Positions 36,721-46,448 are shown, counted from the first letter of the stretch. The stretch: 64,000 bases of DNA from Jannaschia sp. Os4 (GCF_016820245.1 NZ_JAFCAR010000003.1:515001-579000); one strand, 5' to 3'. Translations and numbers: made by a program. Notes: a model not told the origin generated them from the sequence alone.

Positions 36721-38097
36721 ATGGACAGACCCTCTGGAACGCTCGAGAGCCTCGCGATCTGCTGGGGCGTGGCCGCCCTCGCGGGGGCGGGGGCCTTCGC
36801 GCTGCTCTTGATCCTCGGTGACTGGAGCCTGCTGCAGGCGATCTTCGGCGGGGCGGTCGTCGCCGCCGCGCTTGGCGTGCTCCTCACGCTCACGGTCGGA
36901 CGGCCCGTCGCCGCTCCGGTGGGCGCGCACGGGGTGCTGACGCCGAACGCAGACGCCGTCGCGCGCGGGCGGCCCGGCGAGGCGGCCGTCCCCGCCCCGG
37001 CCCGCGCGCCGGTCGCGCCATCCCCGCACCGGACGGCGCCGGGTCACTCCGGGGCCTCGACGGCGCGGTCGACCGGGCTGGGCGACGCCGCCACGGACCG
37101 CGCGATCTCGCCGGGGCCCGGCGGCAGCTTCGCCGCCGAGGCCGCGCCCGCGACCCGCGTCCCGAGCCCCGCGCCGATCAACGCCGCCGACCCGGGCGTG
37201 GCCCGGCCCGTGGGCGCGACGGCCAACCCGATCCCGCAGGCCCAGCCCGCCCCCCTGAACGGGGCGATCATCTCGCCGGAGGCCCCGCAACCCGCGACGC
37301 CGTTCGACGCGGCCCGTCCGCGCGTGAGCCGCAACGAGGCGGCGATGGCGGCGGGGATCACGACGATGCCCGCGCCCACCGCGACCACCGCGGCGCAGAG
37401 CTACAACGAGGTCGATCCCGCCCAGCCCGCCCGCGGCGTGGGCGACGGCGCGACCCACGTGGATGGCGGGTATCCGGACAATCCGGTCACCGCGCGCGAG
37501 GGCGGGGACCAGTTCACCGGCTCGCACGTGGGCGGGACGGCGGCGGAGACCGCCGCGGGGACGGCGGCCTACGCCGCATCGACCCCCGCCGGGACCGCCG
37601 CCGACATGGGCGCGATGGGCGAGGCCGCCCCGGGCGGGGGCGTCGAGGGCCACCTCGCCGCGCGCGACGAGGTCAAGGAGGACGCGGGCGCGTCGGGATC
37701 GGACATCTGGACGCCGGACGGGGAGCCCGTGCAGCCCGCCGACGAGGCGGCGGAGGTGTTCGACGAGGGGGCCGACGACGCGGCGGCCCGCGCCGCCGAC
37801 GCCTCGCCCGGCGTGAAGCCCGCGACGCTCGACGCCCCGCGCGGCGGCTCCGCGGACGACCTCAAGCGGATCAAGGGCGTGGGTCCCAAGATGGAGCAGC
37901 TCTGCAACCGTCTGGGCTTCTGGCACTACGACCAGATCGCCTCCTGGACGCCGGAGGAGGTCGCGTGGGTCGACAGCAACCTCGAGGGGTTCAAGGGCCG
38001 GGTCAGCCGGGACAACTGGGTCGCGCAGGCCGGGCAGCTGGCACGGGGCGAGGACACGGCCTTCTCGAACAAGGTGGACAAGGGCGGCGTGTACTGA
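36721..38097 (+). CDS. Two-helix membrane protein with the NuoE-type C-terminal domain
   Basis: The 458-residue protein has two N-terminal membrane helices (about 11-32 and 37-58), a long low-complexity Ala/Gly/Pro linker (about 60-365) and a C-terminal domain (370-458). That domain is nearly the same as the end of Nuo[61 protein letters not shown]. It therefore looks like a membrane-anchored partner carrying a duplicate of the NuoE tail. GGGAGACACGGC is its ribosome site, 31 bases after the nuoE stop. The function is unknown; both proteins could bind the same partner. Confidence 0.8.
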   Translation: MDRPSGTLESLAICWGVAALAGAGAFALLLILGDWSLLQAIFGGAVVAAALGVLLTLTVGRPVAAPVGAHGVLTPNADAVARGRPGEAAVPAPARAPVAPSPHRTAPGHSGASTARSTGLGDAATDRAISPGPGGSFAAEAAPATRVPSPAPINAADPGVARPVGATANPIPQAQPAPLNGAIISPEAPQPATPFDAARPRVSRNEAAMAAGITTMPAPTATTAAQSYNEVDPAQPARGVGDGATHVDGGYPDNPVTAREGGDQFTGSHVGGTAAETAAGTAAYAASTPAGTAADMGAMGEAAPGGGVEGHLAARDEVKEDAGASGSDIWTPDGEPVQPADEAAEVFDEGADDAAARAADASPGVKPATLDAPRGGSADDLKRIKGVGPKMEQLCNRLGFWHYDQIASWTPEEVAWVDSNLEGFKGRVSRDNWVAQAGQLARGEDTAFSNKVDKGGVY

Positions 38098-38140
38098 GCG
38101 CCGCCAGTTCCGGACCGGGAGGGGGGCGTCGATCTAGCGC

Positions 38141-38176
38141 CCCCTTTCGCGTCCGCGTCTCCTTGACGCGAAGGGG
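38141..38176 (+). promoter_or_regulatory. Inverted repeat overlapping the -35 element before the DUF5337 gene
   Basis: CCCCTTTCGCGTC (38141-38153) pairs with GACGCGAAGGGG (38165-38176), with one unpaired T. The right arm contains part of the TTGACG proposed as -35. It could be an attenuator, terminator or operator. Confidence 0.5.
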
Positions 38177-38191
38177 CCGGGGGGATTGATA
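38163..38191 (+). promoter_or_regulatory. Possible internal promoter before DUF5337-nuoF
   Basis: TTGACG (38163-38168) and TTGATA (38186-38191) have a 17-base spacer. A start about 7 bases on would put the 5' end within a few bases of the ATG at 38200, giving a leaderless or nearly leaderless mRNA. Both the promoter and the leaderless start are inference. Confidence 0.45.
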
Positions 38192-38199
38192 GGGCGCGA

Positions 38200-38424
38200 A
38201 TGACCGCGCCCGACGACCTGACCCGCGCTCGCCGCGCCCGAACCCTCGCCCTGACCATCGTGGGCACGTTCGCGGCTTGGATGATCGTGCAGGCCTTGGG
38301 CGCGACCTACGGGTGGCCCGCGCGGTGGGTGGCCCTGTTCGACCTCGCCGCGCTGGCCGTCCTCGGATGGGCGGTGGTGGCGGGGATCCTGATGTGGCGC
38401 GCGCGCCGGACCGGAGACGAGTGA
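38200..38424 (+). CDS. DUF5337 small membrane protein
   Basis: The 74-residue protein has two membrane helices (residues 15-34, [18 protein letters not shown], and 44-66, [24 protein letters not shown]) and basic ends. Its place directly before nuoF and its pattern fit DUF5337, a family known from Rhodobacterales nuo operons. The stop overlaps the nuoF start (TGATG). The role is unknown; an assembly factor or supernumerary subunit of complex I is a guess. Confidence 0.8.
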   Translation: MTAPDDLTRARRARTLALTIVGTFAAWMIVQALGATYGWPARWVALFDLAALAVLGWAVVAGILMWRARRTGDE

Positions 38425-39719
38425 TGCTCAAGGACGAGGACCGGATCTTCACCAACATCTACGGGCGGCTGGACCGGTCGCTCGCGGGCGCGAAGGCGCG
38501 GGGCCACTGGGACGGGACGGCCGGCCTGATCCAGAAGGGCCGCGACTGGATCGTGCAGGAGATGAAGGACAGCGGCCTGCGCGGGCGTGGCGGCGCGGGC
38601 TTCCCGACGGGGCTCAAGTGGTCCTTCATGCCCAAGGAGAGCGACGGGCGCCCCGCCTACCTCGTGGTCAACGCCGACGAGTCCGAGCCGGGCACCTGCA
38701 AGGACCGCGAGATCATGCGCCACGATCCGCACACGCTGATCGAGGGGTGCCTGATCGCGAGCTTCGCGATGAATGCGAACGCCTGCTACATCTACATCCG
38801 CGGCGAATACATCCGCGAGCGCGAGGCCCTGCAGGCCGCCATCGACGAGTGCTACGACGCGGGCCTCCTGGGCGCGAACGCGGCCGGGTCGGGCTGGGAC
38901 TTCGACCTCTACGTCCACCACGGCGCGGGGGCCTACATCTGCGGCGAGGAGACGGCGCTGCTGGAGAGCCTCGAGGGCAAGAAGGGCATGCCGCGCATGA
39001 AGCCGCCCTTCCCGGCGGGCGCGGGCCTCTACGGCTGCCCCACCACGGTCAACAACGTCGAGAGCATCGCGGTCGTGCCGACCATCCTGCGGCGCGGCGC
39101 CTCGTGGTTCAGTCAGTTCGGGCGGGACAACAACAAGGGCACCAAGCTCTTCGCAATCTCGGGCCACGTGAACCGGCCCTGCGTCGTCGAGGAGGCGATG
39201 TCGATCCCGTTCCAGGAGCTGATCGACAAGCATTGCGGCGGCATCCGGGGCGGGTGGGACAACCTCAAGGCGGTGATCCCCGGTGGATCATCGGTGCCGC
39301 TGCTGCCCTCGGCCACGGCCAAGGAGGCCATCATGGACTTCGACTGGCTGCGCGAGCAGAAGTCGGGCCTCGGGACGGCCGCCGTGATCGTGATGGACCA
39401 GTCGACGGATATCGTGAAGGCGATCTGGCGTCTCTCGGCCTTCTACAAGCACGAGTCGTGCGGCCAGTGCACGCCCTGCCGCGAGGGGACGGGCTGGATG
39501 ATGCGGGTCATGGACCGGCTGGTGCGCGGCGAGGCGGAGGTCGAGGAGATCGACATGCTGCTCGACGTCACCAAGCAGGTGGAGGGGCACACGATCTGCG
39601 CCTTGGGCGACGCCGCCGCGTGGCCGATCCAAGGCCTGATCCGGCACTTCCGCGACGAGATCGAGGACCGCATCCGCCACAAGCGCGTGGCCCCGGCGGC
39701 GGCGGTGGCGGCGGAGTGA
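38424..39719 (+). CDS. nuoF: NADH-quinone oxidoreductase subunit F
   Basis: NuoF binds NADH and FMN and holds cluster N3. The 431-residue protein has [13 protein letters not shown] for FMN/NADH, the [15 protein letters not shown] region, and the cluster motif [14 protein letters not shown] with a later Cys in TICALGD. The size is normal. It is overlapped at its end by the GTG start of the MAPEG gene (GTGA). Confidence 0.98.
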   Translation: MLKDEDRIFTNIYGRLDRSLAGAKARGHWDGTAGLIQKGRDWIVQEMKDSGLRGRGGAGFPTGLKWSFMPKESDGRPAYLVVNADESEPGTCKDREIMRHDPHTLIEGCLIASFAMNANACYIYIRGEYIREREALQAAIDECYDAGLLGANAAGSGWDFDLYVHHGAGAYICGEETALLESLEGKKGMPRMKPPFPAGAGLYGCPTTVNNVESIAVVPTILRRGASWFSQFGRDNNKGTKLFAISGHVNRPCVVEEAMSIPFQELIDKHCGGIRGGWDNLKAVIPGGSSVPLLPSATAKEAIMDFDWLREQKSGLGTAAVIVMDQSTDIVKAIWRLSAFYKHESCGQCTPCREGTGWMMRVMDRLVRGEAEVEEIDMLLDVTKQVEGHTICALGDAAAWPIQGLIRHFRDEIEDRIRHKRVAPAAAVAAE

Positions 39720-40216
39720 TCCGCGCGGCCCTCGTGCTGTCGCTCGTGGCCGCCCCGGCGGCGGCGCAGGGGATCGAGGGCGCGTTCGTCGCCGAGCGGC
39801 TCGCCGATCTGGACCTCTTCGCCCCCTATGCCCACGCGGTCGCGTCGCTCGCGCTGTGGGCACTGCTGATGGCGGCGCTGCTGGTCGGCTCGACGATGGG
39901 CAAGGCGCGCGCCCGGACCGAGAGCGGGATGATCGTGCGCGACTATTCCGATCCGGCCTACCGCCGGGACCGGGCGTTCCGCAACGCGATCGAGGCGAAC
40001 GGGATGTTCGTCGCGGCCACGGTGGCCTGCATCCTCGCGGGGGCGTCGCCGCTGCTGACGAACCTTCTCGCCTCCGCGTTCGTGGTCGCGCGGGTCGCCA
40101 CCGCCGCGGTGCACGTGTTCACGGAGAACCAGATGGCGCGCTCCGCGACGTGGACGGTCGGGGCGCTGGCCACGCTGGGCCTCGCGCTGCTCGGCCTGTG
40201 GGCGGCGCTGGCCTAG
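39716..40216 (+). CDS. MAPEG-family membrane protein
   Basis: The 166-residue protein starts with a signal-like segment ([18 protein letters not shown]). It has about four membrane helices and the MAPEG-like stretch [26 protein letters not shown], ending in [30 protein letters not shown] proteins include glutathione transferases and peroxidases of the membrane; bacterial members are mostly uncharacterised. It is coupled to nuoF (GTGA) and begins the accessory block between nuoF and nuoG. Confidence 0.75.
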   Translation: MIRAALVLSLVAAPAAAQGIEGAFVAERLADLDLFAPYAHAVASLALWALLMAALLVGSTMGKARARTESGMIVRDYSDPAYRRDRAFRNAIEANGMFVAATVACILAGASPLLTNLLASAFVVARVATAAVHVFTENQMARSATWTVGALATLGLALLGLWAALA

Positions 40217-40264
40217 CGCCGCGCCGGGGTTCGGCCTATGCCGGACGTCGACAGGAGGACCGCC

Positions 40265-40705
40265 ATGATCCGCAGAAGCCTCGCCGCGCTCGGCCTCGCC
40301 GGGCTCGCCGCCTGCACCCCGGCGGAGCCCGTCGAGCCGCCGCGCAAGCTGACCTCGACCAACGCGGACACGCGGTCGCTCCGGGCCGCGGCGTTCCAGT
40401 TCGCCCGCGACTCCGCCGTCGCGCAGGTAATCGCGGACGTCTGCGCCGACGAGGGGCTGCGGCTGAGGGGCGGGTCGCCGCGGGCGCAGCTCTTCGCCTT
40501 CGTCCGCAAGATGCAGGCCTTGGGCTATTCGGACGAGCAGACGCGGGACGCGATCCTCCGGCTGGACCAGGACGACGGGGGCCGAGCCGCCATCCGCTAC
40601 CTGCAGGCGCGGGGCGTGTCGCCCGGCGACAAGGACCGGCTGTGCCTCGTCGGGCGCAGCGAGCTCGCGCAGGGCACCTCCCTTGGTCGGCTGCTCGCGC
40701 GATGA
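40265..40705 (+). CDS. Small lipoprotein, DUF5333-like (first of three)
   Basis: The 146-residue protein has a lipoprotein signal (MIRRSLAALGLAGLAACTP, lipid Cys17). The mature part is helical with two cysteines, C60 and C127, 67 residues apart. The second begins the motif CLVGRSELAQGTSLGRLL. This layout matches the next gene and the DUF5333 gene at 41579. It should sit in the periplasm anchored to a membrane, with the two cysteines probably bonded. AGGAGGACC is its ribosome site. The stop overlaps the next start (ATGA). Function unknown. Confidence 0.75.
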   Translation: MIRRSLAALGLAGLAACTPAEPVEPPRKLTSTNADTRSLRAAAFQFARDSAVAQVIADVCADEGLRLRGGSPRAQLFAFVRKMQALGYSDEQTRDAILRLDQDDGGRAAIRYLQARGVSPGDKDRLCLVGRSELAQGTSLGRLLAR

Positions 40706-41091
40706 GGGCGGTCGCTCTGCTGCTCTGCGCCACGCCCGCGATGGCGCAGGAACCGGCGCCCTCGCCCGACTACTTCGTCGAGGGCGTCGTCGCCTCCGCG
40801 GCGGCGCAGGCGGTGGCCTTGGCCTGCCCGACCCTGAGCGTCGATCTCGGCGCCGCGGCGCGGTTGTCCGAGGACGTGCTCGCCCGGTTGACGGCGGACG
40901 GGTTCGACCCGCAGAACCTGCTCGCCCGCATGGAGGATCCGCAGCCCGCCATCGCGGCCTTGCAGGACGCCTTCCTCGCGCGGCATGGTCTGGCCGAGGG
41001 GGCGCCCTCGGAGGTGGCCTGCGCCGCCGGGCGCACGGAACTGGAGGAGGGCAGCGCGATCGGTGCGCTGCTGCTGGAGGTGGACGGATGA
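40702..41091 (+). CDS. Small secreted protein, DUF5333-like (second of three)
   Basis: The 129-residue precursor has a signal peptide ending near AMAQ (residues 13-16). Cysteines C42 and C107 are 65 residues apart. The C-terminal motif CAAGRTELEEGSAIGALL matches those of its neighbours. The start overlaps the upstream stop (ATGA), and the stop overlaps the following lipoprotein start in the same way, so the three genes 40265-41462 are translated as a unit. Function unknown. Confidence 0.75.
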   Translation: MRAVALLLCATPAMAQEPAPSPDYFVEGVVASAAAQAVALACPTLSVDLGAAARLSEDVLARLTADGFDPQNLLARMEDPQPAIAALQDAFLARHGLAEGAPSEVACAAGRTELEEGSAIGALLLEVDG

Positions 41092-41462
41092 CGGCGACGA
41101 GGGTGATCGCGTGTGTGCTGGCGCTGGCCGCCGTGGCGGGCTGCGCGCGGCTGGCCTCCATCCCGGTTCCGTTCCGCACGCCCGACGGCGGCACCAACCG
41201 CGTCGAGTTCGACGGCCAGCGCTTCCGCACGCGGATCTCCGCCACCACGCCGGACCGCCGCGGCTTCGCCGTGTCGGTGGGGCAGCCCTCGCGCAGCGTG
41301 GCGGGCGCCTTGGAGGCGGGGCGGCACCGCGCGATCGGATACTGCCTGAACCGCTTCGGCGGCAGCGACATCCTGTGGGACGCCGGCCCGGACCGCGAGG
41401 CCGACGCCCTCGTCCTGAGCGAGGGGGCGCTGATCCTGACCGGGACCTGCACCACCCGCTGA
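41088..41462 (+). CDS. Small lipoprotein in the nuo operon, family not recognised
   Basis: The 124-residue protein has a clear lipobox (VAGC, Cys19). The mature domain is beta-rich (NRVEFDGQRFRTRISATT, GFAVSVGQPSRSV) with a central AIGYCLNRFGGSDILWDAG and a final Cys near the end (TGTCTTR), so one disulfide is possible. It lies between two DUF5333-like genes but lacks their C-terminal motif. I do not recognise the family. Confidence 0.65.
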   Translation: MTATRVIACVLALAAVAGCARLASIPVPFRTPDGGTNRVEFDGQRFRTRISATTPDRRGFAVSVGQPSRSVAGALEAGRHRAIGYCLNRFGGSDILWDAGPDREADALVLSEGALILTGTCTTR

Positions 41463-41578
41463 GGCCCGCGTCATCGGATGACCTCCGCCCGACAGCGGGT
41501 GCGCCGGGGGCGTCCCTTGCCACGCCGGGGGCGGGGTCCGACATTCGGGGGGACGTCACCGCACACCCGGAGGATCCG

Positions 41579-41977
41579 ATGACCCGACCGATCGCCGCCG
41601 CCTTCCTCGCCGCCGCCCTCGCCGCGCCGCTGCCGGCCGCCGCCGATCTCGGCGACGAGCCCAACGTGGTCGAGCCGTTGATCGCCATCGGGATCGCCTA
41701 CGAGATCTCGAAGCGGTGCGACTCGATCTCGGCGCGTCGGGTACGGGGCGTGACGCAGCTGATGTCGATCCGGGGCCGGGCGAGCGACCTCGGCTACTCG
41801 AAGTCCGAGATCGACGCGTGGATCGACGACGACGCCGAGAAGGACCGCCTCGAGGCGGTCGCGCGGGAGCGGCTGGCCGCGATGGGCGCGCCGGAGGGGA
41901 ACGAGGCGGCGCATTGCGAGGTGGGCCGGGCGGAGATCGCGAAGGACAGCTACATCGGGTCGTTCCTGAGCGACTGA
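41579..41977 (+). CDS. DUF5333 secreted protein (third of three)
   Basis: The 132-residue precursor has a signal peptide (ending AAAD, about residue 23). C47 in SKRCDSISAR and C113 are 66 residues apart. The motif CEVGRAEIAKDSYIGSFL closes the protein. The pattern ISARRVRG, GYSKSEIDAWIDDDAEK is, to my knowledge, that of DUF5333, a Rhodobacterales family of unknown function. GGAGGATCCG is the ribosome site. A 116-base gap separates it from the lipoprotein gene upstream. Confidence 0.82.
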   Translation: MTRPIAAAFLAAALAAPLPAAADLGDEPNVVEPLIAIGIAYEISKRCDSISARRVRGVTQLMSIRGRASDLGYSKSEIDAWIDDDAEKDRLEAVARERLAAMGAPEGNEAAHCEVGRAEIAKDSYIGSFLSD

Positions 41978-42077
41978 CGGCCGGTCGCCCGCCGCGACGG
42001 AATGACGGCGTTCCCCCGCTGGCATCGGGCGCGCGGCTCGTCTAGGACCGGACCCGACCGGACGGACGGGGACGACC

Positions 42078-44060
42078 ATGAGCGACGACCTTCGAACCAT
42101 CGTGATCGACGGGCGGGAGATCGAGGTTCCCGCCGCGATGACGTTGATCCAAGCCTGCGAGGAGGCCGGGATCGAGATCCCGCGCTTCTGCTACCACGAG
42201 CGGCTGTCCATCGCGGGCAACTGCCGGATGTGCCTCGTGGAGGTGGTCGGCGGCCCGCCCAAGCCGGCGGCGAGCTGCGCCATGCAGGTGCGCGACCTGC
42301 GCCCCGGAAAGGACGGCGCGGCCCCGCAGGTCAAGACCAACTCGCCCATGGTCAAGAAGGCCCGCGAGGGGGTGATGGAGTTCCTGCTCATCAACCATCC
42401 GCTGGACTGCCCGATCTGCGACCAAGGCGGCGAGTGCGACCTGCAGGACCAGGCGATGGCCTACGGCGTGGACTTCTCGCGCTACCGCGAGCCCAAGCGC
42501 GCGGCCGTCGACCTCGACCTCGGGCCGCTGGTCGAGACGCACATGACGCGCTGCATCTCCTGCACTCGCTGCGTGCGCTTCACGACCGAGGTCGCGGGCA
42601 TCACCCAGATGGGTCAGGTCGGGCGCGGCGAGGACAGCGAGATCACCAGCTATCTGGGCGAGACGCTGAAGTCGAACCTGCAGGGCAACATCATCGACCT
42701 GTGCCCGGTGGGCGCGCTGGTCTCCAAGCCCTACGCCTTCACGGCCCGCCCGTGGGAGCTGACGAAGCACGAGACGATCGGGCTGATGGATGCCTTGGGC
42801 GCCGCCGTGCGGGTGGACACCAAGGGCCGCGAGGTGATGCGGGTGCTGCCGCGCAACCACGACGGCATCAACGAGGAATGGCTGGACGACAAGACGCGCT
42901 TCGTCTGGGACGGGCTGCGCCGCCAGCGGCTGGACCGGCCCTACATCCGCGAGGGCGGCAAGCTGCGCCCGGCGACGTGGCCGGAGGCGCTGGAGGCCGC
43001 TGCGAAGGCGCTGACCGGCGAAGGGCGCAAGGCCGGGATCGTGGGCGACCTCGCGCCCGCCGAGGCCGCGTTCTCGCTGGTTCAGTTGATGGACTCGCTC
43101 GGCGGCACGACCGAGGCGCGGACCGACGGGGCGAAGGTCGGCCATGCGGGCCGCGCGTCCTACGCGGGCACGGCGGCCATCGAGGACATCGACGGCGCGC
43201 GCCGCATCCTGATCGTGGGCGCGGACCCGCGCGTCGAGGCGCCCGTGCTGAACGCGCGTATCCGGCAGGCGTGGATCCGGGGCGCGGACGTGTCGCTGAT
43301 CGGCGAGAACGTGGACCTGACCTACGACTACGACCACCTCGGCACGGACCGGGCGGCGCTGTCGGGGGCCGAGGGCGGCCATGACCTCGTGATCGTGGGC
43401 ATGGGCGCGCTTACGGGCGACGACGGGGCCGCCGTGCTGGAGGCGGCGAAGGGCTTGGGCGAGGGCGTCCTGATCCTCCATACCGCAGCGGGCCGCGTCG
43501 GCGCGCTGGACGCGGGCGCGATGGGCGACGGGATCGAGGCCGCCCTGTCGGCGGACGTGATCTACAACCTCGGCGCCGACGAGGTGGACGTGCCGGAAGG
43601 GGCGTTCGTGATCTACCAAGGCTCCCACGGGGACCGGGGCGCGCACCAGGCGGACGTGATCTTGCCCGCCGCCGCGTGGACCGAGGAGCAGGGCCTCTAC
43701 GTCAACACGGAAGGGCGCCCGCAACTGGCGCTGCGCGCCTCCTTCGCGCCGGGCGAGGCCAAGGAGAACTGGGCCATCCTGCGTGCGCTCTCGGCGGAGG
43801 CCGGGCAGCAACTGCCGTGGGACACGCTGGCCGACTGCCGCCGCGCGCTGGTCAAGGCGGCGCCGGTGCTGGGGCAGGTGGACGAGCTGGCCGAGAACGA
43901 CTGGACCGACGGCGAGGGGGGATCGCTGGGGCAGGGGGCGTTCGGCACCGCGATCGCCGACTTCTACCTGTCGAACCCAATCGCCCGCGCCTCGCGCCTG
44001 ATGGCCGAGCTGTCGGAACTGGCGCGGGGCCGCGAGCCGCAGCCCATCGCCGCCGAGTGA
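42078..44060 (+). CDS. nuoG: NADH-quinone oxidoreductase subunit G
   Basis: NuoG is the large iron-sulfur subunit of the NADH arm. The 660-residue protein has the 2Fe-2S N1b ligands C38, C49, C52, C67; the His-Cys3 N5 site H107, C111, C114, C120; and the N4 cysteines C159, C162, C165 with a fourth in [10 protein letters not shown]. The rest is the inactive molybdopterin-type domain. The fourth-cluster (N7) motif of E. coli is not seen, as expected for this lineage. A weak promoter-like pair (TGGCAT 42020, TAGGAC 42043, 17 apart) lies just upstream. Confidence 0.97.
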   Translation: MSDDLRTIVIDGREIEVPAAMTLIQACEEAGIEIPRFCYHERLSIAGNCRMCLVEVVGGPPKPAASCAMQVRDLRPGKDGAAPQVKTNSPMVKKAREGVMEFLLINHPLDCPICDQGGECDLQDQAMAYGVDFSRYREPKRAAVDLDLGPLVETHMTRCISCTRCVRFTTEVAGITQMGQVGRGEDSEITSYLGETLKSNLQGNIIDLCPVGALVSKPYAFTARPWELTKHETIGLMDALGAAVRVDTKGREVMRVLPRNHDGINEEWLDDKTRFVWDGLRRQRLDRPYIREGGKLRPATWPEALEAAAKALTGEGRKAGIVGDLAPAEAAFSLVQLMDSLGGTTEARTDGAKVGHAGRASYAGTAAIEDIDGARRILIVGADPRVEAPVLNARIRQAWIRGADVSLIGENVDLTYDYDHLGTDRAALSGAEGGHDLVIVGMGALTGDDGAAVLEAAKGLGEGVLILHTAAGRVGALDAGAMGDGIEAALSADVIYNLGADEVDVPEGAFVIYQGSHGDRGAHQADVILPAAAWTEEQGLYVNTEGRPQLALRASFAPGEAKENWAILRALSAEAGQQLPWDTLADCRRALVKAAPVLGQVDELAENDWTDGEGGSLGQGAFGTAIADFYLSNPIARASRLMAELSELARGREPQPIAAE

Positions 44061-44440
44061 GGATCGTGGTCTTGGCCTTGGCGCTGGCCGGGTGCCAAGC
44101 CGTCCCCGACGGGGGCGACATCAGCGTGTTCCGGCCCGAGTATCTCGGCGTCACGACGCGGCTGCTGGAGGACGACCTCGTGCAGTTCCGCACCGAGATG
44201 CGGGGCGCGCGGGACAACCAGGACGTCATCGCCTATGGCGACTGTGCCGCAGCGCAGTACGCCCTGATCCGGGGCTTCGGCTTCGCGCGCCACGTGCGGA
44301 CGAACGTCGAGCGGCAGGGTGGAATCTGGCGGGGCGATGGTGTCTACACCGTCTCGCAATCGATCCCCGGCGGTTTGCGGACCATCGAGGCGGAGGTCGC
44401 GCTCTCGGAATGCGCGGCGCAAGGCATACCGGCGGTCTAG
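44057..44440 (+). CDS. Small lipoprotein between nuoG and nuoH
   Basis: The 127-residue protein starts at a GTG overlapping the nuoG stop (GTGA). It has a short lipoprotein signal with lipobox LAGC (Cys13). The mature part has [20 protein letters not shown], then a cysteine in [21 protein letters not shown] and another near the end (LSECAAQ). I do not know the family. Its fixed place between nuoG and nuoH suggests a complex I-related role at the periplasmic face, which is inference. Confidence 0.7.
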   Translation: MRIVVLALALAGCQAVPDGGDISVFRPEYLGVTTRLLEDDLVQFRTEMRGARDNQDVIAYGDCAAAQYALIRGFGFARHVRTNVERQGGIWRGDGVYTVSQSIPGGLRTIEAEVALSECAAQGIPAV

Positions 44441-44471
44441 ACCACCGCCCGACGACGGGAAGAGAACGACC

Positions 44472-45548
44472 TTGGACACCTTCATCGTTTTCCTAGGCAC
44501 GCCCACGGGGATCGGCCTGACGATCCTCGCGCAGGTGCTGGCCGTCGTCGCCTTCGTGATGCTGTCGATGCTGTTCCTCGTCTATGGCGACCGCAAGATC
44601 TGGGCCGCCGTTCAGATGCGGAAGGGGCCGAACGTCGTCGGCGCCTTCGGCCTGCTGCAGACGGTGGCCGACGCGCTGAAATACGTGGTCAAGGAGGTCG
44701 TCGTCCCGGCGGGGGCCGACCGCGCGGTCTTCATGCTGGCCCCGCTGGTGTCCTTCGTCCTCGCCCTCGTCGCGTGGGCGGTGATCCCGTTCAACGAGGG
44801 CTGGGTCGTCTCGGACATCAACGTGGCGATCCTCTACGTCTTCGCGGTCTCCTCGCTGGAGGTCTACGGCGTGATCATGGGCGGCTGGGCGTCCAACTCG
44901 AAGTATCCGTTCCTCGGCTCGCTCCGCTCGGCGGCGCAGATGATCTCCTACGAGGTGTCGATCGGCCTGATCATCATCGGGGTGATCCTGTCGACGGGGT
45001 CGATGAACTTCGGCGCCATCGTCGCGGCGCAGGAAACCGGCGCGGGCTTCTTCGGCTGGTACTGGCTGCCGCACCTGCCGATGGTGTTCCTGTTCTTCAT
45101 CTCGGCGCTGGCCGAGACGAACCGCCCGCCCTTCGACCTGCCCGAGGCCGAGTCGGAGCTGGTCGCGGGCTACCAGGTGGAATACTCCTCCACGCCCTTC
45201 CTGCTGTTCATGGCGGGCGAGTACACGGCGATCTTCCTGATGTGCGCGCTCACCTCGCTGCTGTTCTTCGGCGGCTGGCTGTCGCCCTTCGGCTTCGGCG
45301 AGCTGGGGGAGATCCCGCTGCTGGGCGACGGGGCGCACTGGATGATCCTGAAGATGGCGTTCTTCTTCTTCCTCTTCGCGATGGTGAAGGCGATCGTGCC
45401 CCGCTACCGCTACGACCAGCTGATGCGGCTGGGCTGGAAGGTGTTCCTGCCGATGTCGCTCGCTTGGGTCGTGATCGTGGCCTTCCTCGCCAAGTTCCAA
45501 GTCGCCGGTGCCTTCTGGGCCCGGTGGGAAATCCCCGGAGTGATCTGA
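44472..45548 (+). CDS. nuoH: NADH-quinone oxidoreductase subunit H
   Basis: NuoH is the membrane subunit that forms the quinone entry and links the arms. The 358-residue protein has eight helices and the signatures [17 protein letters not shown] (about 38-54) and [27 protein letters not shown] in pieces [12 protein letters not shown] and ESELVAGY. The TTG at 44472 gives the usual N terminus ([13 protein letters not shown]) with an AAGAG ribosome site; no ATG is suitably placed. Confidence 0.97.
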   Translation: MDTFIVFLGTPTGIGLTILAQVLAVVAFVMLSMLFLVYGDRKIWAAVQMRKGPNVVGAFGLLQTVADALKYVVKEVVVPAGADRAVFMLAPLVSFVLALVAWAVIPFNEGWVVSDINVAILYVFAVSSLEVYGVIMGGWASNSKYPFLGSLRSAAQMISYEVSIGLIIIGVILSTGSMNFGAIVAAQETGAGFFGWYWLPHLPMVFLFFISALAETNRPPFDLPEAESELVAGYQVEYSSTPFLLFMAGEYTAIFLMCALTSLLFFGGWLSPFGFGELGEIPLLGDGAHWMILKMAFFFFLFAMVKAIVPRYRYDQLMRLGWKVFLPMSLAWVVIVAFLAKFQVAGAFWARWEIPGVI

Positions 45549-45549
45549 C

Positions 45550-46056
45550 ATGACCACCACCGACACGAGCATCGACTGGAAGCGGGCCGGCAAGTACTTC
45601 CTGCTGGCCGACATCTGGGAGGGGTTCCGGCTGGGTCTGAAGTACTTCTTCGCCCCCAAGGCTACCGTGAACTACCCGCACGAGAAGGGGCCGCTCTCGC
45701 CCCGCTTCCGCGGCGAGCACGCGCTGCGCCGCTATCCCAACGGCGAGGAGCGGTGCATCGCCTGCAAGCTCTGCGAGGCGATCTGCCCCGCGCAGGCCAT
45801 CACCATCGACGCCGAGCCGCGCGAGGACGGCTCGCGCCGGACCACGCGCTACGACATCGACATGACGAAGTGCATCTACTGCGGCTTCTGCCAAGAGGCC
45901 TGTCCGGTGGACGCGATCGTCGAGGGGCCGAACTTCGAGTTCGCCACCGAGACCCGCGAGGAGCTGTTCTACGACAAGGAGAAGCTGCTCGCGAACGGGG
46001 AACGGTGGGAGGCGCTGATCGCCAAGAACATCGAGCTGGACGCGCCCTACCGATGA
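45550..46056 (+). CDS. nuoI: NADH-quinone oxidoreductase subunit I
   Basis: NuoI carries two 4Fe-4S clusters (N6a, N6b) in the connecting arm. The 168-residue protein has both motifs: C69, C72, C75, C79 in [12 protein letters not shown] and C108, C111, C114, C118 in [12 protein letters not shown]. It starts two bases after the nuoH stop; its own stop overlaps the next start (ATGA). Confidence 0.98.
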   Translation: MTTTDTSIDWKRAGKYFLLADIWEGFRLGLKYFFAPKATVNYPHEKGPLSPRFRGEHALRRYPNGEERCIACKLCEAICPAQAITIDAEPREDGSRRTTRYDIDMTKCIYCGFCQEACPVDAIVEGPNFEFATETREELFYDKEKLLANGERWEALIAKNIELDAPYR

Positions 46057-46448
46057 CCGACGCCCCGAACCCCTTCGCCGCGTGGCTCTCCTCCGCGCAG
46101 GACATGGCCCGCGCCATGAACCCCGCGCTGGAGTCGTTCACGCCGCAGGGGTTCGAGAAGCTGTGGCCGACGATGCCCAAGGAGGTCATGGAGACCTTCA
46201 TGGGCAAGGGGCCGACCGGCGAGGGGCTGGACGCCAAGTCCAAGCTGCTGCTGACCCTCGCGGGCCTGACCGTGACGGGCGCGCAGGCCGAGGCGCAGAT
46301 CCGCATGACGGTGCGCCACGCCGTAGAGGCCGGGGCGACCAAGCAGGAGATCATGGAGACCATCGGGATGATGGGCCTCTTCGGCGGGATGCCCGCCATG
46401 AACAAGGCCATGACGCTGGCCACCGACGCACTGGAGACCGACGAATGA
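46053..46448 (+). CDS. Carboxymuconolactone decarboxylase/AhpD-fold protein
   Basis: The 131-residue protein is all-helical with the CMD pattern [46 protein letters not shown] in pieces [41 protein letters not shown]. It has no CxxC, so it is unlikely to be an AhpD-type peroxidase partner. An N-terminal Met/Phe-rich helix precedes the domain. It is coupled to nuoI and nuoJ by ATGA overlaps on both sides, so it is a true member of this operon. Function unknown. Confidence 0.82.
   Translation: MTDAPNPFAAWLSSAQDMARAMNPALESFTPQGFEKLWPTMPKEVMETFMGKGPTGEGLDAKSKLLLTLAGLTVTGAQAEAQIRMTVRHAVEAGATKQEIMETIGMMGLFGGMPAMNKAMTLATDALETDE

Noticed and set aside
34309-37926. A minus-strand open frame of over 1,200 codons opposite the sulfotransferase-like gene, nuoE and the membrane protein
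   Set aside because: It is a product of high GC and third-position bias on the coding strand; it has no family motif, and the plus-strand genes with known motifs cover it. The same applies to long minus frames opposite uvrC (1120-3213) and nuoL (47073-49856).
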